From: an uncultured Chlorobiaceae bacterium
GTDB lineage: Bacteria > Bacteroidota > Chlorobiia > Chlorobiales > Chlorobiaceae
Length of the DNA: 6,334 bases
Reading direction: 5' to 3'
Assembly (NCBI GenBank): GCA_903838095.1
Contig: CAILXE010000344.1
Span: forward strand, 1 to 6,334
Made by a program: the position numbers and the translations under genes. Shown here one piece after another: positions 1-5,845 of this stretch. The notes below the pieces were generated by a model, which was given only the letters and a program-made list of their open reading frames with translations, did no database searches and was not told the DNA's origin. Every line of letters starts with the position of its first letter. Within the stretch, counting starts at the first letter, position 1.

Positions 1-720
1 AACGCATTCCGTCCCCAGACTGTCGATGAGATGATTGCCGCCCTTTCGGATGCAAGAAATGATGAGAAAATTGGTGTTGTCATTCTCACCGGTCAGGGAG
101 AGATGGCATTCTGCTCGGGAGGCGACCAGAAAATCAGGGGAAACGCCGGTTATGCCGACGGTAAAGGGGTTAACCGTTTGAATGTTCTCGACTTCCAGCG
201 TGATATCCGTACCTGTCCGAAACCTGTCATTGCCATGGTTGCCGGTTACTCCATCGGAGGCGGCCACGTGCTGCACATGCTCTGCGACCTCACCATTGCA
301 GCAGAAAATGCCATTTTCGGCCAGACCGGCCCAAAGGTTGGATCGTTTGACGGAGGATGGGGCGCAAGCTACATGGCACGTCTTGTGGGCCAGAAAAAGG
401 CACGTGAAATATGGTTTCTCTGCCGCCAGTACAATGCCGCCGAGGCGCTTGCCATGGGGCTGGTGAACACCGTCGTGCCGCTTGAGCGCCTTGAAGAGGA
501 AACCGTGCAGTGGTGCCGCGAAATCCTGGCCAACTCTCCGCTTGCTATTCGCTGCCTGAAATCGGCCCTCAATGCCGATTGCGATGGACAATCCGGCCTG
601 CAGGAGCTTGCAGGAAATGCAACAATGCTCTATTATATGAGTGAAGAGGGGCAGGAAGGAAGAAATGCTTTTGTCGAAAAACGGAAACCCGATTTCAACA
701 AATTTCCAAAGAGACCTTGA
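1..720 (+). CDS. menB: 1,4-dihydroxy-2-naphthoyl-CoA synthase (MenB), 5'-partial
   Basis: Cytoplasmic crotonase-fold enzyme of menaquinone synthesis that performs the Dieckmann-type ring closure of o-succinylbenzoyl-CoA to 1,4-dihydroxy-2-naphthoyl-CoA. The frame is open from base 1, where translation begins [11 protein letters not shown]. That is an internal MenB motif, so the true start lies off the left edge and roughly 35 residues are missing. The 239 visible residues match the MenB family almost end to end. They include AFCSGGDQ (visible residues 36-43, oxyanion-hole region), [14 protein letters not shown] (83-96), [16 protein letters not shown] (106-121), and the C-terminal NADCDGQ and [10 protein letters not shown] segments. 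The QTG triplet (108-110) is the mark of bicarbonate-dependent type I MenB, as in E. coli. The stop codon is overlapped by the menC start. The identity is essentially certain; only the N-terminus is unseen. Confidence 0.97.
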   Translation, partial: NAFRPQTVDEMIAALSDARNDEKIGVVILTGQGEMAFCSGGDQKIRGNAGYADGKGVNRLNVLDFQRDIRTCPKPVIAMVAGYSIGGGHVLHMLCDLTIAAENAIFGQTGPKVGSFDGGWGASYMARLVGQKKAREIWFLCRQYNAAEALAMGLVNTVVPLERLEEETVQWCREILANSPLAIRCLKSALNADCDGQSGLQELAGNATMLYYMSEEGQEGRNAFVEKRKPDFNKFPKRP

Positions 721-1790
721 ACGCTTCACATGTTGTTCTCTATCACTATACCATCCCTTTTACCGAGCCAATCACCGTAAAACGGCAACGACTCGTGCAC
801 CGGGATGGTATCATCATTGCGCTGAAAACCGCAGAAGAGAGCTACGTCGCTTATGGTGAGATCGCCCCTCTTCCGGGACTGCATAGTGAAACCCTTGAAC
901 TGGCAGAGGCCCAACTTGTAGAACTGATTTCAAAACGAGGCATTACAAACCACAACAGCTTGCCGGATGGACTTTATCCTTCGGTACGCACAGGACTTGA
1001 AATGGCAATGATCAACCTTGAGTCTGCCATTTCAGGAGCTTTTCCTTCATTTTCCGAAACGATTGAGGCTTTTCAACAGGTACCGGTCAATGCGCTGCTG
1101 TTTGGTGATACTGCACTGATTATGCTGCGTGCGGAGCAATATTTTGCTCTTGGATACCGCACCTTCAAGCTGAAAATCACAGCGAGTAATACCGAAAACG
1201 CTATCAAAAGCATTCATGCCCTGCATAACACCTTTGGCAAAGATATTGAGCTTCGTCTCGACGCCAATCAGTCGCTGTCGCTCGATGAAGCCGTCGATTT
1301 TGCAAGAAATATTCCTCTTGGAAGCGTTGCCTATATCGAAGAGCCTCTGCAACATGCGGAGTATATTGGCGAGTTTTATGCAAAAACTGCCATCCATTCG
1401 GCACTTGACGAAACCCTTTGGCAAAAGCCGGATCTCCTCTTCAGGATTCCGGTGGAATCTCTTGCCGCACTGATACTGAAACCAAACCGCCTTGGAGGAA
1501 TCTTTGTCGCTCTGGAGTTAGCCCGATATGCCTGCAAAAACAATCTGCTCGCCGTGTTCAGTTCCGCTTTTGAAAGCGGCATCAGCCTGAGCTTTTACAC
1601 ATGGCTGGCAGCCTCAACCGCCACAAAACCTGCTGCATGTGGCCTCGACACCTACCGCTACCTGCAACACGACCTTCTTGAAACTCCGTTTGGAGCTGAG
1701 AACGCAATGCTTGATCCACATAAGCTCTATCGGGATGGGGTGAAGGTGAGGCAGAGAAGCTTACGCAGAACGTCGTTATGGACATTGTAA
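717..1790 (+). CDS. menC: o-succinylbenzoate synthase (MenC)
   Basis: Enolase-superfamily enzyme that dehydrates SHCHC to o-succinylbenzoate, the step before MenE. The 357-residue product has a capping N-terminal domain (about 1-120) and a barrel with the expected catalytic set in order: KLK (Lys151, Lys153), Asp182 in LDANQS, Glu208 in IEEPL, Asp231 in ALDET and Lys255 in [10 protein letters not shown]. Length is normal for the family. The start is taken as TTG at 717, sharing TTGA with the menB stop. The next in-frame start-like codon is a GTG about 26 codons later, which would remove the first strands of the capping domain. Only a weak purine-rich AAAGAGA precedes the TTG, so coupling to menB translation is likely. 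The 3' end overlaps menE by 13 bases and encodes a basic, probably unstructured tail. Sequence alone does not exclude a related enolase-superfamily dipeptide epimerase, but the men neighbours settle the call. Confidence 0.93.
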   Translation: MNASHVVLYHYTIPFTEPITVKRQRLVHRDGIIIALKTAEESYVAYGEIAPLPGLHSETLELAEAQLVELISKRGITNHNSLPDGLYPSVRTGLEMAMINLESAISGAFPSFSETIEAFQQVPVNALLFGDTALIMLRAEQYFALGYRTFKLKITASNTENAIKSIHALHNTFGKDIELRLDANQSLSLDEAVDFARNIPLGSVAYIEEPLQHAEYIGEFYAKTAIHSALDETLWQKPDLLFRIPVESLAALILKPNRLGGIFVALELARYACKNNLLAVFSSAFESGISLSFYTWLAASTATKPAACGLDTYRYLQHDLLETPFGAENAMLDPHKLYRDGVKVRQRSLRRTSLWTL

Positions 1791-3223
1791 CCCGTGCCAC
1801 CCATTTTTTCGGCAACGCACCTGCATTGCATTGTGCTGACAGAACTCTTTCGTTCAACGAGTGCAACGCCGTCGCAGAAGGAATTGCAAGCCGCATCAAA
1901 AGCAGAGGCATTCGTTCCGGTAAGATTGTTGCTATAGTCTCTCCAAACACGCCAGAGCTGGTTATGCTGCTGCTCGCCTTGCTGAAAGCTGGCGTCATTG
2001 CTGCACCAATCAATTACCGCTTTCCTGAACCTGTGCTCAGCAAAACGTTGGACAAGCTTGAGCCAACTCTGATCGCGACCTCAGGCACAACATCAATACC
2101 GGGAAGCATCAGTATTGCTGAATTGCTTGACCGCGATTTGCTCGGCCCAGCTCTCCATGCAGCCACAAGTACAGTGCCAGCAAACAACATGGCTGAGAAC
2201 ATTGAGGAAATGAATCAGCCCGTCACCATTATCCACACCTCCGCAAGCTCGGGCGAGGCAAAAGCGGCTGTTCACAGCTTTGCCAACCATTGGTACAGCG
2301 CACTCGGCTCCAATGAAAATATTCCATTCGGCGCAGGCGATTGCTGGCTTCTTTCGCTGCCGCTTTTCCACATCGGCGGCTACTCTCTCCTCTTCCGATC
2401 GCTTATCTCCAGAGGTGCACTTGCTATCGGTAATCCGGATGAATCTCTCGGCCAGTCACTGCGAAACTTTCCGCTGACCCATCTCTCCGTTGTTCCGACC
2501 CAGCTTTACCGTCTGCTTGCCGACAAAGAGGGCGCTTCCCGGCTGCGAACAATGAAAGCCGTGCTGCTTGGTGGCAGCTCAGCGCCAAAATCGCTCATTG
2601 AAGAGGCTGTAAGGCAGCATATTCCGCTCTACCTGAGCTATGGATCAACCGAAATGAGTTCACAGATTGCTACCTCCCCGGCACCGATACAAGGCATTCA
2701 GGAGAACAGCGGCAAGCTGCTTCCCTGGCGCGAGATCAAGGTTTCAGAAGATGGAGAATTGCTGGTCAAGGGAGCCTGCCTGTTTCAGGGATACCTCCGG
2801 GAGGGAAAAATCGAGCCTCAAACTGATCATGACGGGTGGTTCCACACCTCGGATATGGGAAGTGTTGCGGATGACAAGACAATCACCGTCGCGGGAAGAA
2901 AAGACAACATGTTCATAGCAGGGGGAGAAAATATCCATCCTGAAGAGATTGAAAAAGTGCTGATGATGATTGACGGGATTATTGAGGCGCTTGTCGTCCC
3001 GGTGAATGATGATGAATATGGCCAACGTCCGGTGGCATTCATCAAAACTATTGAGGAGAATATACCTGATGAGGCCACGATCACCAGGACCATGCACTCC
3101 ATAGCGGGAAAACTGAAAAGCCCGATACGTTACTATCGGGTAAATGAGTGGGGAACACTTCCGGGATCACAGAAAACCGACCGCAACTTTTATAAGCATC
3201 TGGCCAATACAGGCCTCACCTGA
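1778..3223 (+). CDS. menE: o-succinylbenzoate-CoA ligase (MenE)
   Basis: ANL-superfamily acyl-adenylate ligase that activates o-succinylbenzoate with ATP and CoA to form the substrate of MenB. The 481-residue product carries the family motifs in order. These are the phosphate-binding loop TSASSGEAK (154-162), LPLFHIGG (194-201), YGSTE (288-292), WFHTSD (354-359, Asp359 expected to bind the ribose), the hinge GRKDN (373-377), GGENIHPEEIE (382-392), and Lys466 in SQKTDR as the likely adenylation lysine. In the loop, Ala and Ser replace the more usual Gly and Thr of TSGTTG or TSGSTG; the following AAVH resembles other MenE proteins. The ATG lies inside the menC end (13-base overlap) without a good Shine-Dalgarno at normal spacing; a purine-rich stretch sits about 18 bases upstream. 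The stop is one base from the stop of the convergent membrane-protein gene. Specificity is inferred from the menB-menC context. Confidence 0.93.
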   Translation: MDIVTRATHFFGNAPALHCADRTLSFNECNAVAEGIASRIKSRGIRSGKIVAIVSPNTPELVMLLLALLKAGVIAAPINYRFPEPVLSKTLDKLEPTLIATSGTTSIPGSISIAELLDRDLLGPALHAATSTVPANNMAENIEEMNQPVTIIHTSASSGEAKAAVHSFANHWYSALGSNENIPFGAGDCWLLSLPLFHIGGYSLLFRSLISRGALAIGNPDESLGQSLRNFPLTHLSVVPTQLYRLLADKEGASRLRTMKAVLLGGSSAPKSLIEEAVRQHIPLYLSYGSTEMSSQIATSPAPIQGIQENSGKLLPWREIKVSEDGELLVKGACLFQGYLREGKIEPQTDHDGWFHTSDMGSVADDKTITVAGRKDNMFIAGGENIHPEEIEKVLMMIDGIIEALVVPVNDDEYGQRPVAFIKTIEENIPDEATITRTMHSIAGKLKSPIRYYRVNEWGTLPGSQKTDRNFYKHLANTGLT

Positions 3224-3224
3224 C

Positions 3225-3770
3225 TCAGCTTCTCGCCGCCTTACGTTTGAGTCTGCGCACCGCATACGCCCCGCCAAGACCGGATATTGGTGCATAAAAA
3301 GTCCCGGCGACAGTGATATTCATCAGGAGATCAACAAAAGTTAACGATAAAGGCTCAAGAACCTGTTTTTTCATTGCAACCAGTGGCTTCAGTTGCTCCA
3401 GCATATCTGGTTGTCCCTTTGCCATTTCAAATGCCCTGTCTATAACAAAAACAAGAGTCTCTGTTTCCGGCCTGTAGTGAAACAATCCAATAAGCAAAAA
3501 ACTGACAACTTCTGAGAGGACACCACCGGCAAAACCGACCATGCAACCAAGAACAAAAGCCTCCCTGAAGGTCAGGGCGACCTGAAAACGCAGAATGGTC
3601 TTGTGCAGCGCCACCACACCTGCAAGAAAAATGCCCGCAAAAATAAATCCATTCAGCAGCATCAGATAAGGAACCGTAGTCGACAGCAGTATGAGTATGG
3701 CACCAAGCCGAACAGCATACAGTTTACCTTCAACAGGCAAAAGAGATTGAACCGGTTTTTCAGCAGCCAT
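3225..3770 (-). CDS. small multi-pass membrane protein, DUF4199-like
   Basis: A 181-residue protein with about four hydrophobic segments: roughly residues 18-38, 40-56, 70-97 and 140-170. A charged loop (about 98-138, containing DRAFEMAKGQPDMLEQLKPL) lies between the third and fourth. The C-terminus is strongly basic (RRLKRKAAR), suggesting it faces the cytoplasm. Size, segment layout and the loop before the last helix pair resemble DUF4199 proteins of Bacteroidetes and Chlorobi; this is from memory and not verified. No catalytic motif is visible and no function can be stated. The ATG is preceded by TGAGGA, which supports the start. It is the last gene of the minus-strand run, and its stop lies one base from the convergent menE stop. 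The DNA just upstream holds what looks like a relic of a dapB 3' end, hinting that this gene once followed dapB directly. Confidence 0.75.
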   Translation of the reverse strand: MAAEKPVQSLLPVEGKLYAVRLGAILILLSTTVPYLMLLNGFIFAGIFLAGVVALHKTILRFQVALTFREAFVLGCMVGFAGGVLSEVVSFLLIGLFHYRPETETLVFVIDRAFEMAKGQPDMLEQLKPLVAMKKQVLEPLSLTFVDLLMNITVAGTFYAPISGLGGAYAVRRLKRKAARS

Positions 3771-3772
3771 AA

Positions 3773-3778
3773 TCCTCA
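3773..3778 (-). promoter_or_regulatory. Shine-Dalgarno site of the membrane-protein gene
   Basis: On the minus strand TGAGGA ends two bases before the ATG at 3770. The spacing is a little short, but it is the best ribosome-binding match before this gene and supports the chosen start. The TGA within it is also the stop codon of the dapB-tail-like frame that ends here. Confidence 0.4.
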
Positions 3779-3779
3779 G

Positions 3780-3792
3780 GAAAACTTCTCAT
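3780..3792. repeat. 13-bp direct repeat, distal copy (dapB-tail relic)
   Basis: GAAAACTTCTCAT on the plus strand is identical to 4150-4162 inside the dapB 3' end. Allowing one inserted base, similarity continues several bases to the right (CAA, one mismatch, AAA). On the minus strand this copy reads LLNEKFS followed by TGA, against FLDEKFSG plus stop in dapB. That stop is five bases before the ATG of the membrane-protein gene. Confidence 0.6.
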
Positions 3793-3812
3793 TCAATAAA
3801 CACATAATATTT

Positions 3813-3920
3813 TCAAACATCTTCTTCAGACATAATCTTGTCGAATAATTGTTTCGTTGATATTCCTTTTGCTGCTTTAAGTTTCCTCGAAACTTGATTA
3901 CTTATCTCGAGAGCACCTGC
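3813..3920 (-). pseudogene. possible gene remnant after the 70-residue ORF
   Basis: Directly after the TAA of the 70-residue gene, and in the same frame, 35 sense codons run to a TGA at 3813-3815. They contain segments such as LEISNQVSRKLKAAKG and ISTKQLFDKIMSEEDV. The composition is protein-like (charged, amphipathic), unlike the two sister frames, which are broken by stops. No ATG, GTG or TTG precedes most of it; the only internal ATG is near the end. It may be the decayed tail of a once-longer protein, or a remnant of a small helical antitoxin-type partner. An open run of this length in AT-rich DNA can also arise by chance, so confidence is low. Confidence 0.25.
3879..3895. repeat. perfect 7-bp-arm palindrome, 3-base centre
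   Basis: AAGTTTC-CTC-GAAACTT is a perfect inverted repeat starting 26 bases downstream of the stop of the 70-residue gene. It is not followed by a T-run on either strand, so it is a poor intrinsic terminator. The half-sites GTTTC and GAAAC equal those of the consensus ParB-binding site parS (TGTTTCACGTGAAACA), but the centre has three bases instead of ACGT. Function is unknown; operator, weak hairpin or chance are all possible. Confidence 0.5.
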
Positions 3921-4133
3921 TTACTTTTTCACATTCTGGTGTTCTCGAATTTCAGCAAGAACATCGTCCAAAGAGAGATGATCAAAAAGTGCCGTTCGTT
4001 CCTCGGTATAATTTCCAGAACCAGTAGAAAATTGCCCGATAAAACGCATGGTGTCAGCAGAACCAATCTCTTTGGCAAGGACATGGAGTGCCTGATTGGT
4101 TACCTCCGTTAAAGACTTTGCAGGAATATTCAT
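3921..4133 (-). CDS. hypothetical 70-residue protein
   Basis: I do not recognise a named family. The product is small, soluble and slightly acidic, with no signal peptide or membrane segment. An N-terminal helix-like part (residues 5-24, SLTEVTNQALHVLAKEIG) is followed by a distinctive central block (about 30-50: RFIGQF, TGSGNYTEER, ALF) and a short acidic helix (LSLDDVLAEIREH). The general pattern of FxxQFxxGxGNYTxER followed by a helix resembles small uncharacterised, sometimes toxin-antitoxin-adjacent proteins of cyanobacteria and Chlorobi as I remember them; this is unverified. The ATG follows the dapB stop by nine bases, with no strong Shine-Dalgarno (GGGG lies about 15 bases upstream), so translation may depend on dapB. 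It lies between the two copies of the 13-bp repeat in DNA more AT-rich than its neighbours, suggesting later arrival. An antisense frame across 3894-4112 looks non-coding by comparison. Confidence 0.6.
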   Translation of the reverse strand: MNIPAKSLTEVTNQALHVLAKEIGSADTMRFIGQFSTGSGNYTEERTALFDHLSLDDVLAEIREHQNVKK

Positions 4134-4142
4134 AGCCAGAAA

Positions 4143-4889
4143 TTACCCCGAAAACTTCTCATCAAGAAAATCCTCCATCGTATAGAAACCTGGAGCCATT
4201 TTATGGCGCAACGCAAGCCATGCCGCAGCTTCAACCGCGCCTGCGGCAAAACCGGAGCGATTTTTTGCTGTATGAGCAATCACAATTTCATCGGCTTCCG
4301 AATCAATAAACGCTGAGTGTTTGCCAAAAACGCTGCCAAGCCTCAGCGAGGCAACCTGCAGTTCATCTTGTGCAAGCTTTTTATCGTCTGATAACTCCCT
4401 CACAACCGTTTTCTTGCGGCTGTTTGCGGAGAGAATCATGTCAGCCGCTCTCAATGCCGTACCACTTGGAAAATCGGCCTTTCCGGTGTGATGCTGCTCC
4501 GCAAAGGCAATATCGAACTGTGCAAACGGAGCGATAAGTCGCGCCGCTTCACGCACGGTGCGCAAAAAGATGTTGACCCCAAGTGAAAAATTTGCGGAAT
4601 AGAGCAGCGAGCCGCCAGCCGCCGAAAGTTTCCGTTTTACCTCTTCCTGCGCATCATCCCACCCCGTTGTACCCACTACGACAGGCACACCCGACGCAAG
4701 CATGGCCGGAAGATTGGCGAGAAACGCCTCTCTGACCGTAAAATCTATAATGGCATCGCTACCCTGAAAAACTTCAGGGGATATCGTCGCATTGATATCA
4801 AGAGCGGCGGCCATTTCATGGCCTGATTGAGCGATCACCATCGCAACCTGCTGGCCCATTCGCCCATTTCCTACAAGAGTAAACCTCAT
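4143..4889 (-). CDS. dapB: 4-hydroxy-tetrahydrodipicolinate reductase (DapB)
   Basis: Cytoplasmic NAD(P)H-dependent reductase of the diaminopimelate/lysine pathway, which supplies peptidoglycan precursor and lysine. The 248 residues begin with a Rossmann glycine motif VGNGRMG (6-12), then DAIIDFT (45-51), GTTGW (73-77) and SANFSLGVN (98-106). The signature [14 protein letters not shown] (131-144) contains the expected catalytic His133 and Lys137 and the substrate-binding SGT. The C-terminal part carries GKHSAFI and the [17 protein letters not shown] block (206-222). It is somewhat shorter than E. coli DapB (273 residues), mainly in the N-terminal nucleotide domain, but no key motif is missing. 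ATG 4889 has no clear Shine-Dalgarno; a promoter-like element lies directly upstream. It follows parB by 37 bases on the same strand. Its last codons (DEKFSG) contain one copy of the 13-bp repeat. Confidence 0.96.
   Translation of the reverse strand: MRFTLVGNGRMGQQVAMVIAQSGHEMAAALDINATISPEVFQGSDAIIDFTVREAFLANLPAMLASGVPVVVGTTGWDDAQEEVKRKLSAAGGSLLYSANFSLGVNIFLRTVREAARLIAPFAQFDIAFAEQHHTGKADFPSGTALRAADMILSANSRKKTVVRELSDDKKLAQDELQVASLRLGSVFGKHSAFIDSEADEIVIAHTAKNRSGFAAGAVEAAAWLALRHKMAPGFYTMEDFLDEKFSG
4150..4162. repeat. 13-bp direct repeat, proximal copy (inside dapB 3' end)
   Basis: GAAAACTTCTCAT on the plus strand, encoding the DEKFS codons of DapB on the minus strand. It is exactly repeated 370 bases away at 3780-3792. 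The two copies bracket the 70-residue gene, its trailing open stretch and the AT-rich spacer. Confidence 0.6.
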
Positions 4890-4897
4890 CTTCAGTT

Positions 4898-4926
4898 ATT
4901 GTAATTTTTTCTTGACACAGCGGCAA
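4898..4926 (-). promoter_or_regulatory. candidate sigma-70-type promoter for dapB
   Basis: On the minus strand TTGCCG (4926-4921) and TACAAT (4903-4898) are separated by exactly 17 bases. Transcription would begin about 7 bases on, nearly at the dapB ATG (4889), giving a leaderless or almost leaderless message. That fits the absence of a clear Shine-Dalgarno. The -35 element begins immediately after the parB stop codon. A match of this quality in an AT-rich gap can be chance, and read-through from parB is equally possible. Confidence 0.3.
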
Positions 4927-4927
4927 C

Positions 4928-5830
4928 TCAGTCGCGACGCATGATTTCAAGAAGCCTGTCAAGATCATCGTGTGAAAAATACTGGATATGAATCTCTCCT
5001 TTGCCCTCTTTTTTTTCAACGATACGAACCTTGGTCGCAAGATTGTTCCTCAACACAGACTCAAGCTCGACAAGGTGCGAAGAGCGTTCTGAAGAGGCTG
5101 GCTTCACGGGTTTTGACGACTGATCCTTGAACATGCGGTTCACCAGCGCCTCCGTCTGACGAACCGAAAGCTGATTGCTGAGAATCTGCTTCCAGACCTT
5201 CACCTGCTGCTGTTCACTGGGGAGATTAATAAGCGCCCGTGCATGTCCTGAAGAGATTTCCCGGTTTCTGATACTGTCCTGAATCTGCAGCGGCAGTTTG
5301 AGAAGGCGAAGAAAATTGCTGACGGTCGAGCGGTTTTTGCCCACCTTCTGCGCTATCTCCTCCTGGGAAAGATTGCATTTCGTCGTCAGGCTCTTGAGGG
5401 CAAGCGCCACCTCAATGGCATTCAGATCTTCACGCTGAATATTCTCGATCAGAGCAAGTTCAAGCTTGGTCGAATCGTCATGCGCCTCAATAATGTATGC
5501 TGGAATAAACTTGAATCCTGCCAGCGTCACTGCCCGAAGCCGACGTTCTCCACTGATGAGCTGATAGCCTTCGCCATCCCTGCACACGGTAACCGGCTGG
5601 ATAACCCCGTTTTCAACAATAGAATTTTTAAGCTCTTCAAGGGCGGTTTCATCAAACTCCTTGCGTGGCTGAAACGGGTTGGCATGTATTTTGGCAACAG
5701 GCAACGTGCCAATCCCCCCATCCCGGGAGAGCTCCTGCTCCTCATCCTGTTGCATCACAGAGACAAAGCCTTCATCCGGAATAAGTGCTTTCAGGCCCCT
5801 GCCCAATGCGTTTTTAGACATATCACCCAT
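4928..5830 (-). CDS. parB: chromosome-partitioning protein ParB (Spo0J family)
   Basis: CTP-dependent DNA clamp that loads at parS sites near the origin and works with ParA in chromosome segregation. Domains in order over 300 residues: an N-terminal ParA-contact peptide ALGRGLKALIP (8-18); the ParB/Srx nucleotide-binding domain with NPFQPR (51-56), GVIQP (75-79) and GERR (94-97); ENIQREDLN (129-137); a helix-turn-helix LSQEEIAQKVGKNRSTVSNF (154-173); a polar linker (about 236-252); and a C-terminal dimerisation domain (about 253-300). All key motifs are intact. Two starts are possible, ATG 5830 or ATG 5821. The second gives MSKNALGRGL, closer to the usual family N-terminus. Neither has a strong Shine-Dalgarno (GGTAAG precedes the first), so the start is uncertain by three codons. 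The gap to parA is 15 bases, indicating a parA-parB operon. A canonical parS was not found in the window. Confidence 0.95.
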   Translation of the reverse strand: MGDMSKNALGRGLKALIPDEGFVSVMQQDEEQELSRDGGIGTLPVAKIHANPFQPRKEFDETALEELKNSIVENGVIQPVTVCRDGEGYQLISGERRLRAVTLAGFKFIPAYIIEAHDDSTKLELALIENIQREDLNAIEVALALKSLTTKCNLSQEEIAQKVGKNRSTVSNFLRLLKLPLQIQDSIRNREISSGHARALINLPSEQQQVKVWKQILSNQLSVRQTEALVNRMFKDQSSKPVKPASSERSSHLVELESVLRNNLATKVRIVEKKEGKGEIHIQYFSHDDLDRLLEIMRRD

Positions 5831-5845
5831 CAGCTTACCGGTCAG

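Noticed and set aside
378..414. CACGTGAAA inside menB resembling half of a parS site
   Set aside because: Only the centre and right half match the consensus; the left half differs at nearly every base. The bases encode the conserved KKAREIW segment of MenB, so codon constraint explains them.
1047..1424. Minus-strand open frame of 125 codons opposite menC
   Set aside because: It lies opposite the catalytic core of MenC, where all active-site residues are intact in the plus frame. The translation looks random.
1582..2013. Minus-strand open frame of 143 codons across the menC-menE junction
   Set aside because: Low-complexity Ser/Ala-rich translation typical of antisense frames, covering two real genes.
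3462..3484. TGTTTC and GAAACA as inverted 6-bp arms
   Set aside because: The arms are parS-like, but the spacer is 11 bases rather than four, and the site lies within the membrane-protein coding sequence. Most likely chance.
3603..3848. Plus-strand frame of 81 codons running through the membrane-protein start and the AT-rich spacer
   Set aside because: Asn/Gln/Arg-rich, with no motif and no ribosome-binding site. It is opposite a gene with clear membrane segments.
3905..3912. TCTCGAGA 8-bp palindrome
   Set aside because: Short palindromes of this size are common, and nothing nearby suggests a role.
3793..4149. Insertion sequence or MITE between the 13-bp repeats
   Set aside because: No terminal inverted repeats can be found at the inner ends and no transposase is encoded, so the segment is described only as a possible cassette.
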